This document shows positions 5,467 to 13,316 of a stretch of 41,864 bases of DNA, one piece after another. The DNA is from Coriobacteriia bacterium. GTDB taxonomy: Bacteria; Actinomycetota; Coriobacteriia; Anaerosomatales; JAENZW01. How positions within the stretch are numbered: position 1 is the stretch's first letter; each line of letters starts with the position of its first letter. The stretch is from NCBI GenBank assembly GCA_029858605.1, contig JAOUET010000001.1, positions 1 to 41,864 on the forward strand. The letters run 5' to 3'. The notes below the pieces were generated by a model. The model did no database searches. It worked only from the letters and a program-made list of their open reading frames with translations, and had not been told where the DNA came from. A program made the position numbers and the translations under genes.

Positions 5467-7626
5467 GTGAACAACGATGTCGGAGCGGCCGGCACGCTGT
5501 GCGTGATTCTCAGGGTGCCGGTGACGCTCGAAGACGAGATCGTAGAGGACATTCGCAGGAGGCTGTGCGAGCTGACCGAGAAGGATGTGACCCTTGACGT
5601 ACGGGTCGATCCGGAGCTCGACGGAGCGCTGCTCGAGATCGGGCCTCGAACGCGCATAGCGTTCGATTTCGGCGACGTCGTCGGACGCCTCGAACGCGAC
5701 ATCCGATCGTCTCTGGGCGACGGCGAGGCAACCGGTCCCGAGAGGGTTGCGGATGCGGCGGCTGATGCGGCGTCCGCCCCGTTGCACGGGGTCTTGGGCA
5801 CCGTCCAGAGTTCCGGTCTTTGGCAAGCCCTGTCCCGAATGAAGGGCTCTTCGGCGCAGGTGCGCACTCGCGTCCCTGTCGACCCCGGTCTTGCCGAAGT
5901 GTTGGGCCGACGCCTCAGCGACGTCGCCGAGCGGCAGATCCAGGTGGAGTTCGTCACCGACCCGTCCATGGAGTCGGAGGCCGTGCTGCAACTTGGACCT
6001 GACATGAGCATCGATCTCGATACTCACGAGCAGATGCTGGAGTCGCTGGAGAGCGCACTCGCACAACGCGAGAAGTCACGTCTGCGCTCCGCCGACACGG
6101 CGGAAGCCTACGTCGCTCAGCTCGTTCGCCATATTCGACCGACGCTACGCCTCAAGGAGGCTACCGAACGCGGCTACGTCGAGCAGATCGGCGATGGCAT
6201 AGCCATCGTGCGAGGTCTGCGGCACGTTGGTGCCCAAGAAGTCGTCCAGTTCGAAGCGGGACCCTACGGCATCGCGTTCAACCTGCTCGAGAACGCAGTC
6301 GGCTGCATCATGCTTGGCGCCGAAGACGCCGTGGATGTCGGGACGGCGGTTCAAGCGACGGGGCGTCTGCTGGAAATCCCGACCGGTCCAGCTCTCGTCG
6401 GCCGAACCGTGAACGCGCTCGGCTATCCGCTGGATGGCAAGGGACCGGTGCCGCTCGACAACATGCGACAGGTAGAACGCGTCGCACCCAGTGTAGTCAG
6501 GCGACAGCAGGTGTCGGAGCCTCTGCACACGGGCATCAAGACGCTCGACGCGCTCGTTCCACTAGGCCGAGGACAGCGCGAGCTGGTCCTCGGCGATCGC
6601 AAGATCGGCAAGACGACACTCGCGATAGACACGATTCTCAGCCAGAAGGGCCACGGTGTGGTGTGCGTGTACGCGGCAATCGGGCAGAAGGCAACGACGG
6701 TGGCGCGAGTGCTCGACATCCTGCGGGAGAGGGGCGCGATGGAGTATACGGTGCTCGTCGTCGCATTCTCGAACGAGGAGCCGGCGTTTCGCTATCTCGT
6801 CCCGTACACCGCGTGTACGATCGCCGAGCAAGTCATGGACTCAGGAGGCCACTCGTTCGTGGTCTTCGACGACCTTTCGAAGCATGCCGTCACCTATCGG
6901 GAGATGTCGGCCCTGCTCAAACGGCCTATCGGTCGTGAGGCGTACCCGGGCGACGTCTTCTACATTCACTCGAGGCTGCTCGAGAGAGCCGCGCGGCTCC
7001 GCGACGACCTCGGGGGAGGTTCGATGACCGCCATGCCCATCGTTGAGACTCTGGCCGGGGACATTTCCGCATTCATCCCCACCAACGTGATCTCGATCTC
7101 GGACGGGCAGATCATGCTCGATTCCGGGCTGTTCAACGAAGGGTTCAGACCGGCGATGGATGCAGGACTGTCTGTATCGCGCGTGGGCGGCATGGCGCAG
7201 ACGCCGGCCATGAAGAAGGTGGCGGGTAGGCTGCGCATCGACCTCGCTCAATACGAGGAGATGGCGCAGTTCGTCAAGTTCGGTGCCGAAGTCGATCAGG
7301 CCACGCTCGACCAGCTGACGCGGGGAGAGCGCGAGCGGGAACTGCTCAAGCAGGACCAGCACTGTCCGATGCCCCTCGAGGAGGAGGTCGCCATCCTGTT
7401 CGCCGCGGTCAACGGGTACACGGACACGGTGCCGCTCGACGAGTTGCGCGTGTTCGAGGAGGAATACCTTCGCTTCCTCGAGTCGCGGCACCAAGCGGTG
7501 CTCGCCGCGATACGGGACACGCGTGATCTGGCGGCAGCCACCGAAGAGAGCCTGCACGCGGCTTCGCAGCAGTTCGTTCGCGAGTTCGAGTCGCAACGGG
7601 CGGCAGCCCGTCCTGCGGTTCGCTAG
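5467..7626 (+). CDS. atpA: ATP synthase alpha subunit with tandem delta-like N-terminal domains
   Basis: The protein has 719 residues, about 210 more than a normal alpha subunit. From about residue 212 it is a clear alpha subunit: VEQIGDGIAIVRGL, P-loop GDRKIGKT (376-383), Walker B SFVVFDDL (463-470) and the arginine-finger segment SVSRVGG (Arg572). Before this lie two related domains at about residues 10-83 and 129-199. Each reads RVPV, a helix, V(D/T)DP, an acidic/small turn, a strand ending in (I/L)GP, then a helix, like the C-terminal domain of delta/OSCP. No stand-alone delta gene is present. GTG 5467 has GAGGAG nine bases upstream. I saw no internal ribosome site that would yield a normal-length alpha. 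Confidence 0.9.
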   Translation: MNNDVGAAGTLCVILRVPVTLEDEIVEDIRRRLCELTEKDVTLDVRVDPELDGALLEIGPRTRIAFDFGDVVGRLERDIRSSLGDGEATGPERVADAAADAASAPLHGVLGTVQSSGLWQALSRMKGSSAQVRTRVPVDPGLAEVLGRRLSDVAERQIQVEFVTDPSMESEAVLQLGPDMSIDLDTHEQMLESLESALAQREKSRLRSADTAEAYVAQLVRHIRPTLRLKEATERGYVEQIGDGIAIVRGLRHVGAQEVVQFEAGPYGIAFNLLENAVGCIMLGAEDAVDVGTAVQATGRLLEIPTGPALVGRTVNALGYPLDGKGPVPLDNMRQVERVAPSVVRRQQVSEPLHTGIKTLDALVPLGRGQRELVLGDRKIGKTTLAIDTILSQKGHGVVCVYAAIGQKATTVARVLDILRERGAMEYTVLVVAFSNEEPAFRYLVPYTACTIAEQVMDSGGHSFVVFDDLSKHAVTYREMSALLKRPIGREAYPGDVFYIHSRLLERAARLRDDLGGGSMTAMPIVETLAGDISAFIPTNVISISDGQIMLDSGLFNEGFRPAMDAGLSVSRVGGMAQTPAMKKVAGRLRIDLAQYEEMAQFVKFGAEVDQATLDQLTRGERERELLKQDQHCPMPLEEEVAILFAAVNGYTDTVPLDELRVFEEEYLRFLESRHQAVLAAIRDTRDLAAATEESLHAASQQFVREFESQRAAARPAVR

Positions 7627-7642
7627 CCGAGGAGCGTTCGGA

Positions 7643-8620
7643 ATGCAGAAGCTCAATGAGCTGCGCCAGCGGATGAAGACGGTTTCGGACATCAAGACCG
7701 TCACGGGCACGCTAGCCACGGTGTCGGCCGCGAAGCTCTCGCGCACGCGCGGCAGGGCTGAGACCCTGCACGCCTACACGAAGAGGTTGCGGGCGATGCT
7801 CTACGAGCAGCAGTCGTATCTCGCCGGGTCGGGCAGGAGCCTAGCCGATGTGTCGCCGCTTCTCGGACGTCCCCGGCGCGCGCGCAACCGCACGCTCGTG
7901 GTTGTCACGGGCGATCGTGGGATGTGTGGGGGTTACAACCTGGCAATCGAGCGGTTTGCGCTCGAGTTTTGGGACCGCAGCGTCCGAGCGGGCAAGCAGC
8001 TCGATTTCGTGGCGATGGGACGCAAGGGCGAAACGTACCTCCGACGACGGGGTGCCCAGATCGTGCATTCCAAGGGTTGGCGCCGCGAAGGTGTGGTGGC
8101 CGACGACGTCCGTGGCCTTCTCGACGTTGTGCTCGAGCGGTACCTGAGTGGCGCGACCGATGAGGTCTACGTGATATACACGCGCTTCTACTCGCCGGTT
8201 CGCCGAAAGCCCGTGCTGACTCGCCTGCTGCCGATGGAGATCGGTGAACGTGGGCGTCCTGCCGAAGAGTCGCCGCCGCCGGGAGTCGCTGAACTCGAGC
8301 TGTGGTCGTACGAACCGATGATGGCGGAGGTCATCTTCGACCTAGTGGTCGTCTGCCTGCTCGCCGAAGTGCACGACATGCTGCTTGAGTCGTACGCCAG
8401 CGAGCAGGGCGCGCGCATGATCACCATGAAAGAGGCCGCGGAGCGGGCCGAACGCACCTTGCGTGAGTGCCGAGTCGCCTACAACCGTCTCAGGCGCGAG
8501 GCCATCACCGTGGACCTGCTGGGCTCGCTGTTCGCAGCTCACGTTGCCGAGGAACAGGAGACCATTCCCACGGGAGCCGCAGTCACCCAGGAGGAGGTGA
8601 GCGCACATGCGACCGAATGA
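7643..8620 (+). CDS. atpG: F-type ATP synthase gamma subunit
   Basis: This is the central rotor shaft, 325 residues against the usual 285-295. The N-terminal helix reads LNELRQRMKTVSDIKTVTGT. The core has VVVTGDRGMCGGYN (usual form SDRGLCGGFN), and the C-terminal helix has GARMITMKEAAERAERTL followed by YNRLRREAIT. The extra length lies in a Pro/Glu-rich loop (AEESPPPG) and an acidic tail (EEQETIPTG). ATG 7643 has GAGGAGCG upstream, and any earlier start would read back into the alpha gene. It overlaps the beta gene by 14 bp. Confidence 0.93.
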   Translation: MQKLNELRQRMKTVSDIKTVTGTLATVSAAKLSRTRGRAETLHAYTKRLRAMLYEQQSYLAGSGRSLADVSPLLGRPRRARNRTLVVVTGDRGMCGGYNLAIERFALEFWDRSVRAGKQLDFVAMGRKGETYLRRRGAQIVHSKGWRREGVVADDVRGLLDVVLERYLSGATDEVYVIYTRFYSPVRRKPVLTRLLPMEIGERGRPAEESPPPGVAELELWSYEPMMAEVIFDLVVVCLLAEVHDMLLESYASEQGARMITMKEAAERAERTLRECRVAYNRLRREAITVDLLGSLFAAHVAEEQETIPTGAAVTQEEVSAHATE

Positions 8621-10157
8621 TGATATTGCCGAACGTGCCGCAGAGGCGCTGCTGGAACAAGTCGCCGGCCCTGTCGCGGAGGTCGTTCAGCGCTCGTCTG
8701 TGGAAGTCGCGTCGTCCTTGCGTGAGGCGCGAGCCGACGGGACGGTACTGCAGGTGATGGGCCCTGTGGTCGACGTCGGCTTCGCCGGCAAGCCTCCGGG
8801 GATACACACCCTTCTAAGGGCCGGCGACAAGGACACAGGTCTTGCCCTGGAGGTCGTCCAACTTCTGAGCGAGCATGTCGCGCGGACGATCGCCCTTGGG
8901 TCGACCGACGGGATGGAGCGATCCACCGACGTCTACAGCACGGGTGGGCCGATCTCAGTGCCGGTTGGCTCCGAAACGCTCGGTCGAGTGTTCAACGTGT
9001 TGGGTGAGACCGTTGACGAGCGCCCGCCGATCACGGCGGCAAGATACGACCCGATCCACAGGTCTCCGCCCACGTTCGAGCGACTGGAGACCTCGCCTCA
9101 GCTGCTCGAGACGGGAATCAAGGCCATCGACTTGCTCACGCCGTTCCCCCGAGGTGGGAAGATCGCTCTGTTCGGTGGGGCGGGCGTCGGCAAGACCGTG
9201 ATCATCATGGAGCTGATCCGCAACATCGGTGTCGAGCACAAAGGCGTCAGCGTGTTCGGTGGGATCGGTGAGCGTACGCGCGAGGGCAACGACCTTTGGC
9301 TCGAGATGCAGAAGTCGGGAGTGCTCGATCGCGCGGTTCTCGTCTTCGGCCAGATGAACGAATCGCCCGGTGCACGGTTCAGGGTTCCGCAAGCGGCGCT
9401 GACGATGGCAGAGTACTTCCGAGATGAGTGCAAGCAGGATGTCCTGCTGTTCTTCGACAACATATACCGCTTCGTGCAGGCTGGCCTAGAAGTCTCGCTG
9501 TTGAGGGCTCGCATTCCGTCGGAGGTCGGCTACCAGCCGACTCTTGCCACCGAGATCGGCAAGCTGCAGGAGCGCATCGCCTCGACGAGGGACGGTGCGA
9601 TCACGAGTGTGCAGGCCGTGTACGTTCCCGCCGACGACCTCGCCGACCCGGGTCCGGCTTCCGTCTTCGCACACCTCGACGCTTCTGTCGTGCTCGCGCG
9701 TCGCATCGCGGAGCAAGGCCTCTACCCGGCGCTCGATCCGCTGCAGTCATCGTCGCAGATCCTTGAGCCTTGGGTGGTGGGGGAAGAGCACACGTCGGTC
9801 GCAATGAAGACGCGCGGATTCCTGCAGCGCTACGGCGCGCTGCAGGACCTCATCGCCATCCTCGGCGTCGAAGAGCTGTCCGAGGAGGACAAGACGGTCG
9901 TCCGCCGCGCACGTCGCTTGCAGAAATTCCTGTCGCAGCCGTTCTTCGTCGCGGAAACGTACACGGGAATGCCGGGCCGATACGTCTCCTTGCGCGAAAC
10001 CCTCGACGCCTTCGAGAGGATCTGCGACGGCAGGTGCGATGAAGTCCCCGAACAGGCGTTCTTCATGGTAGGGACTCTGGATGAGGCTCTCGAGAAGGCC
10101 GAAACGCTGCGAGGCGTGAAACGACGTGACATCCTATCGATCACACGGGAGGAGTGA
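8607..10157 (+). CDS. atpD: F-type ATP synthase beta subunit with N-terminal extension
   Basis: This is the catalytic subunit, 516 residues. P-loop GGAGVGKT, catalytic GERTREGND and Walker B DVLLFFDNIYRF are intact, so ATP turnover is expected. The usual start (GTVLQVMGPVVDVGF) appears only at about residue 44. It is preceded by a charged, probably helical extension (IAERAAEALLEQVAGPVAEV). The family signature reads PSEVGYQPTL instead of PSAVGYQPTL. The ATG has GGAGGTGAG six bases upstream, inside the end of the gamma gene, so the extension is likely translated. Confidence 0.95.
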   Translation: MRPNDDIAERAAEALLEQVAGPVAEVVQRSSVEVASSLREARADGTVLQVMGPVVDVGFAGKPPGIHTLLRAGDKDTGLALEVVQLLSEHVARTIALGSTDGMERSTDVYSTGGPISVPVGSETLGRVFNVLGETVDERPPITAARYDPIHRSPPTFERLETSPQLLETGIKAIDLLTPFPRGGKIALFGGAGVGKTVIIMELIRNIGVEHKGVSVFGGIGERTREGNDLWLEMQKSGVLDRAVLVFGQMNESPGARFRVPQAALTMAEYFRDECKQDVLLFFDNIYRFVQAGLEVSLLRARIPSEVGYQPTLATEIGKLQERIASTRDGAITSVQAVYVPADDLADPGPASVFAHLDASVVLARRIAEQGLYPALDPLQSSSQILEPWVVGEEHTSVAMKTRGFLQRYGALQDLIAILGVEELSEEDKTVVRRARRLQKFLSQPFFVAETYTGMPGRYVSLRETLDAFERICDGRCDEVPEQAFFMVGTLDEALEKAETLRGVKRRDILSITREE

Positions 10158-10163
10158 TCCGGG

Positions 10164-10541
10164 ATGACCCCTTTCGTCCTGGAGATCATCACTCCTGACG
10201 GGAAGAGCTTCGTTGCCGAGGACATCGAGCAGGTCGTCTTCAGGCGCCGAGAGCACGTCCATGAGCAGGGGAGCGAAGTAGCCCTGTTCCCTTTGCACGG
10301 TCCGCTTCTGATGCGGATTCCCTGTACTCCGGTGCGCTACTCCTGTGGCGGCGAGATTCGTCACTTGGTGCTCGGAGGCGGGTTCGTCCAAGTCAAAGGA
10401 AGCAAGGTGTTGTGCGTGACTCCCAGGTTCCAGGCGGTGGGCGTCGACTCGCCTGAGGCCAGGAACGTGGCGAAGCGAATAGCAGACCAGTGGCTGGCCG
10501 AAGCGACAGACTTCATCGGCTCGATGACCGGGTTCAAGTAG
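10164..10541 (+). CDS. atpC: F-type ATP synthase epsilon subunit
   Basis: This rotor-foot subunit of 125 residues has the N-terminal beta-sandwich pattern LEIITPDGKSF, then LFPLHGPLLMRIP and LGGGFVQVKGSKVLC. These correspond to the IVTPE, PGHAPL and GGFVEV segments of the family. The loop before the HGPL segment (FRRREHVHEQGSEV) is longer and more charged than usual. The C-terminal helical domain is short (EARNVAKRIADQW), so any epsilon-type inhibition may be weak. It is the last gene of the operon, and GGAGGAGTGATCC is an excellent ribosome site. Confidence 0.85.
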   Translation: MTPFVLEIITPDGKSFVAEDIEQVVFRRREHVHEQGSEVALFPLHGPLLMRIPCTPVRYSCGGEIRHLVLGGGFVQVKGSKVLCVTPRFQAVGVDSPEARNVAKRIADQWLAEATDFIGSMTGFK

Positions 10542-10565
10542 TCGGTGGCCGCATCGACGCGTACG

Positions 10566-10766
10566 CTATTCGGCGTACTCGAACAGCTCCTCGACGGTGA
10601 CCCCGAACACCTCGGCGATGTCCATCGCAAGCCGCAGTGAGGGATTGTATTCGCCGTGCTCGAGATGCACGATCGTCTCTCTTCGCACGCCGACCCTGTC
10701 CGCCAGTTCGCGCTGCGTGAGCTCGAACCGTACTCGCTGTTCGCGGATGTGCGTCATCAAGGACAT
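10566..10766 (-). CDS. Small Cro/CI-type HTH regulator
   Basis: This compact helix-turn-helix protein has about 66 residues: IREQRVRFELTQRELADRVG, VRRETIVHLEHGEYNPSL, then MDIAEVFGVTVEELFEY. This is the single-domain XRE type (YozG-like). The start is taken at ATG 10766, with GAGG just upstream; ATG 10757 and ATG 10778 are alternatives. It converges on the end of the ATP synthase operon with a 24-bp gap. A short inverted repeat GTACGC/GCGTAC (10561-10578) spans its stop. The target genes are unknown. Confidence 0.85.
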   Translation of the reverse strand: MSLMTHIREQRVRFELTQRELADRVGVRRETIVHLEHGEYNPSLRLAMDIAEVFGVTVEELFEYAE

Positions 10767-11027
10767 ATCGCCTCGCATCCAAGGAGATCGTGGCGGCGAT
10801 CGCGTCACGCCCCCCGCCCTTGAAGGAGTCGTCCCGCGTTTATTTACCCGGCAGGGAGGTGCGCTAACTCTCACACGGCATCGTGTTCGCGTGCGGTCTC
10901 CAGCTTCGAGCCTGCCGCGTGTCGCGCACGGGGTGGGGCGGTGCGCGACAGCACGGCTGAGAGGGGTACCTACTACGTAGGAGCGCGGCACCGGACACCC
11001 CCAGTTTGTCTGCACCTAGGAGGGCTC

Positions 11028-11396
11028 GTGAGCCAGTACATCGAAGTCATGACGACCGAGGAACTGGCCGAAGGAGAGATGCGGCTCGTCGAGGTAGACG
11101 GCCACAAGATCGTCGTCGCAAGAATAGACGGGGCGTTCTACGCTGCCGACGCACACTGCCCGCACCTTCACGGGAACCTGTGGAAGGGCACTCTGGAGGG
11201 CACTGTCGTCACGTGCCCGCTCCATCACTCGAAGTTCGATCTGACCGACGGACACGTCGTCACCTGGACGGATTTCAAGGGTGCGGTGAGGACGATGGCC
11301 GGGATGGTGCGGCATGCCCGGCCTCTGCGCGTCTACGAGACGATCGTGGACGGCGGGGATCTCTACGTCGGACCTCAGAAAGAACCGCCCGCCTGA
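11028..11396 (+). CDS. Rieske [2Fe-2S] ferredoxin-like protein
   Basis: This soluble 122-residue protein carries both Rieske cluster boxes: CPHLHG (Cys-x-His) and CPLHHSKFD (Cys-x-x-His). It resembles the small ferredoxins of dioxygenase and nitrite reductase systems (IEVMTTEELAEGEMRLVEVDG start, WKGTLEGTVVTCPLHH core). No oxygenase or reductase partner gene lies nearby, so its electron partner is unknown. GTG 11028 has AGGAGG five bases upstream. The 260-bp region upstream has no gene and includes the short inverted repeat CCTAC/GTAGG near 10970. Confidence 0.92.
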   Translation: MSQYIEVMTTEELAEGEMRLVEVDGHKIVVARIDGAFYAADAHCPHLHGNLWKGTLEGTVVTCPLHHSKFDLTDGHVVTWTDFKGAVRTMAGMVRHARPLRVYETIVDGGDLYVGPQKEPPA

Positions 11397-11479
11397 CGCC
11401 CCAGGTCTTGAGCTTTCAGTCCGGAGCCTCTGATGCCGACGAATAGGGTGAAGCTTTCGCGATTGCCGAAGGAGCCACC

Positions 11480-11635
11480 TTGGACACCCGTGACCATCTG
11501 TCCCAACGCCAGCGCGAAGCGCTCTGGAAGTGGCGCTGGCTGGGGTGGCGAGAGAGCACGCCCGCCTTCAAGGCGAGTCTGGCGCTTGTCGCGTTCGCAG
11601 TGCTCGCGTTCGTCATTCTACTGGGGCGTATCTAG
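11480..11635 (+). CDS. 51-residue membrane microprotein
   Basis: This is a small open frame with a TTG start and AAGGAG five bases upstream. The first 31 residues are polar and rich in Arg and Trp (LWKWRWLGWRE). The rest is one clean transmembrane helix (LALVAFAVLAFVILLG) ending GRI. The charge pattern suggests a cytoplasmic N-terminus with a C-terminal anchor. It lies alone between the Rieske gene and tRNA-Phe. The ribosome site and the sharp polar/hydrophobic division support a real gene, but no family is recognised. Confidence 0.55.
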   Translation: MDTRDHLSQRQREALWKWRWLGWRESTPAFKASLALVAFAVLAFVILLGRI

Positions 11636-11728
11636 CAGCGTGCGGGCAGCATCCTGCTGCCGCCGTGGGTGAACGGGCGGAGTCAGGCCGATTCCGCCCC
11701 TGTCCTGGCCGGGTGCGATCCGTGTGGC

Positions 11729-11757
11729 TTGACCGCGCATCGGCCGTTCCGTACGAT
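11729..11757 (+). promoter_or_regulatory. Promoter of tRNA-Phe
   Basis: A -35 element TTGACC (11729-11734) and a -10 element TACGAT (11752-11757) are separated by 17 bp. They end 16 bases before the mature tRNA-Phe. Confidence 0.7.
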
Positions 11758-11773
11758 TGTCCGGCGTCTTAGA

Positions 11774-11849
11774 GGCCAGGTAGCTCAGCTGGTAGAGCAG
11801 GGGACTGAAAATCCCCGTGTCGGCGGTTCAAGTCCGTCCCTGGCCACCA
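11774..11849 (+). tRNA. tRNA-Phe (anticodon GAA), CCA encoded
   Basis: The acceptor stem is GGCCAGG/CCTGGCC, the D stem GCTC/GAGC and the anticodon stem GGGGA/TCCCC with loop CTGAAAA (anticodon GAA). The T stem is GGCGG/CCGTC around TTCAAGT. The discriminator is A and CCA is encoded at 11847-11849. Confidence 0.97.
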
Positions 11850-11860
11850 TCTGGATTCGT

Positions 11861-11885
11861 GGGCCCTGCCGAAGAGGCGGGGCCC
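11861..11885 (+). terminator. Hairpin terminator after tRNA-Phe
   Basis: A 10-bp stem (11861-11870 with 11876-11885, one G-T pair) with a GAAGA loop starts 12 bases after the tRNA. It is followed by TCTTG rather than a full T tract. Confidence 0.7.
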
Positions 11886-12247
11886 TCTTGCGTCCGCACG
11901 GGTGACTGCTGTCGGTGTGGTGCGACGGAACTTGGCGCCGCCAAGCTCGTGACTACCATGCGGTCTACACCAGGGTAGAATCACCGTAGGGACTGTAGCA
12001 GCGTGCACGGGCACGGATCGCGAGGACGTGGTCCGGCAAGTGCGAGCGCAAACGCAGCACACGCAGCCGTACTTTCTGCGCGAAGGCGATTCAGGTGCCA
12101 GCCTAGTACCACAGCGGAGCGGGGCGCCGAAGACCGCGGATGCGCATGAAAGTAAGCCACAGTAACTCGCCCAAGACGCTCGACGTGACACCTGGATACA
12201 CGACCGCGCACGCGCTCGTGCGCTCTGTTCCTTGAAAAGGAAAGATT
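11886..12247. other. 360-bp region without a recognised gene
   Basis: I see no supported reading frame and no known RNA fold by eye. It ends in a perfect small inverted repeat TTCCTT/AAGGAA (12228-12242) that includes the ribosome site of the surface-protein gene. If the repeat folds in the mRNA it could mask that site. A TAGAAT box (11976-11981) could be a -10 element, but I found no matching -35. Confidence 0.4.
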
Positions 12248-13180
12248 GTGAGGCGATGGGCTATGAAGAGGGGGATTGTCTTTTCCCTCCTCGTCGGGTT
12301 GGTCCTGATGCTCTCATCCCAGACGGCGTTCGCAAAGGAGAATGCGGACAAGCCGCAGACCTACAACGCTGCGACCGCCGCTGGACAAGCGAAAGCGGAT
12401 CGAGAAGCAAACGCGAAGCCGAAGATGGACCGCGCCCAGCCAAAGAATAGCGGGAAGCCGAAACAGAACGGCCAATCCAATCGCAAGGCTGCGCACGATC
12501 CGAATCCGCTCGCAAAAGGCAAAACAAGCGACGAGACGACACCAGAACCTTTCGAAGATGACACTGCGAAGAACGCGAGCGAGGAGCCTATCTCCACGCC
12601 GCAACCGACCACCGTTCAACTTCATCCCGCGCACGTTGGCGCGGACAGTGAGACTTTCGGCACTGATTCAGACACTGGGGGTCTCCACGATTCTGTAGTG
12701 TGGCATTTCGTCTTGAACGGACTTGACCCCGGCACCCAGCCGGCCGAGCTTTCGGCCACCTTCCAGATCGCTGGCAACGTGACAGCAATCGGTCTGCCGG
12801 TCGGCAACGGTTCGACCCAGCATTTCTACGTAGGCACTCCTTCTCACGATGTCCTGCTCGGATGCTCGGCTATCGTAACCAGCGCCGGTGTTGGCAAGCT
12901 GGTGCTCAGCAACGTGGCATGGACCTCCGGGTCGGAGGAGCCCGAAGAGCCGGAGGAACCGGAGGAGCCCGAAGAGCCGGAGGAACCGGAGGAGCCCGAA
13001 GAGCCGGAGGAGCAGGTCGACGGCGAGCCTTTCCTGCCGTTTGCCGAGGAGGCCGCGTCGACCGCCAAGGAGCCCTATCTTCCCTACACGGGAGACACGG
13101 GAACTCTGATCCTTGGAGCTGCTGCTTGGGCCGCAATGCTCGGCGCGGCGCTGAGAGTTGGATCACGCTATCTGCACTAG
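12248..13180 (+). CDS. Sortase-anchored surface protein with EEP repeat (LPYTG)
   Basis: This 310-residue secreted protein has a signal peptide (MKRGIVFSLLVGLVLML, cleavage near AFA-KE) and then a Lys/Asn/Gln-rich disordered region. A beta-rich domain lies at about 125-225 (WHFVLNGLDPGTQP, TFQIAGNVTAIGLPVGNG). A Glu-Glu-Pro repeat follows at about 230-256. At the C-terminus LPYTG (278-282) is followed by a hydrophobic helix and RVGSRYLH, a class sortase signal for cell-wall attachment. GTG 12248 is used; ATG 12263 is an alternative start just before the signal peptide. No sortase gene is in the window. The ligand of the folded domain is unknown. Confidence 0.82.
   Translation: MRRWAMKRGIVFSLLVGLVLMLSSQTAFAKENADKPQTYNAATAAGQAKADREANAKPKMDRAQPKNSGKPKQNGQSNRKAAHDPNPLAKGKTSDETTPEPFEDDTAKNASEEPISTPQPTTVQLHPAHVGADSETFGTDSDTGGLHDSVVWHFVLNGLDPGTQPAELSATFQIAGNVTAIGLPVGNGSTQHFYVGTPSHDVLLGCSAIVTSAGVGKLVLSNVAWTSGSEEPEEPEEPEEPEEPEEPEEPEEPEEQVDGEPFLPFAEEAASTAKEPYLPYTGDTGTLILGAAAWAAMLGAALRVGSRYLH
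12935..13015 (+). repeat. 27-bp tandem repeat, three units, encoding EEPEEPEEP
   Basis: Three head-to-tail 27-bp units lie at 12935-12961, 12962-12988 and 12989-13015. The first two are identical and the third differs only near its last codons (EEQ). Each unit encodes three Glu-Glu-Pro triplets inside the surface protein. The length, in phase with codons, allows copy-number change without frameshift. Confidence 0.95.
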
Positions 13181-13202
13181 TGCTAGGCGTCCAGAGCAAG
13201 AG

Positions 13203-13227
13203 AGGAGCCGCCATTGTGGCGGCTCCT
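13203..13227 (+). terminator. Hairpin terminator after the LPYTG surface protein
   Basis: A perfect 10-bp stem AGGAGCCGCC/GGCGGCTCCT with loop ATTGT starts 22 bases after the stop codon. Only TT-C follows, so there is no full T tract. Confidence 0.7.
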
Positions 13228-13316
13228 TCGCCTTCCTGGAGCTGTCCGAGCAGCGTGCGAAGGGAGATAATAGGGCTACCTCGTGCCGCGAGGTCCGACG
13301 ACGGAGGGGATGCCCG

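Noticed and set aside
6004..6036. Internal start giving a normal-length alpha subunit (ATG at 6004 or 6034)
   Set aside because: Neither has a ribosome site upstream. It remains possible but unsupported.
11769..12191. Minus-strand frame over tRNA-Phe giving a GTDLNRRHGDF-type peptide
   Set aside because: It is an antisense tRNA artefact with no ribosome site and atypical composition.
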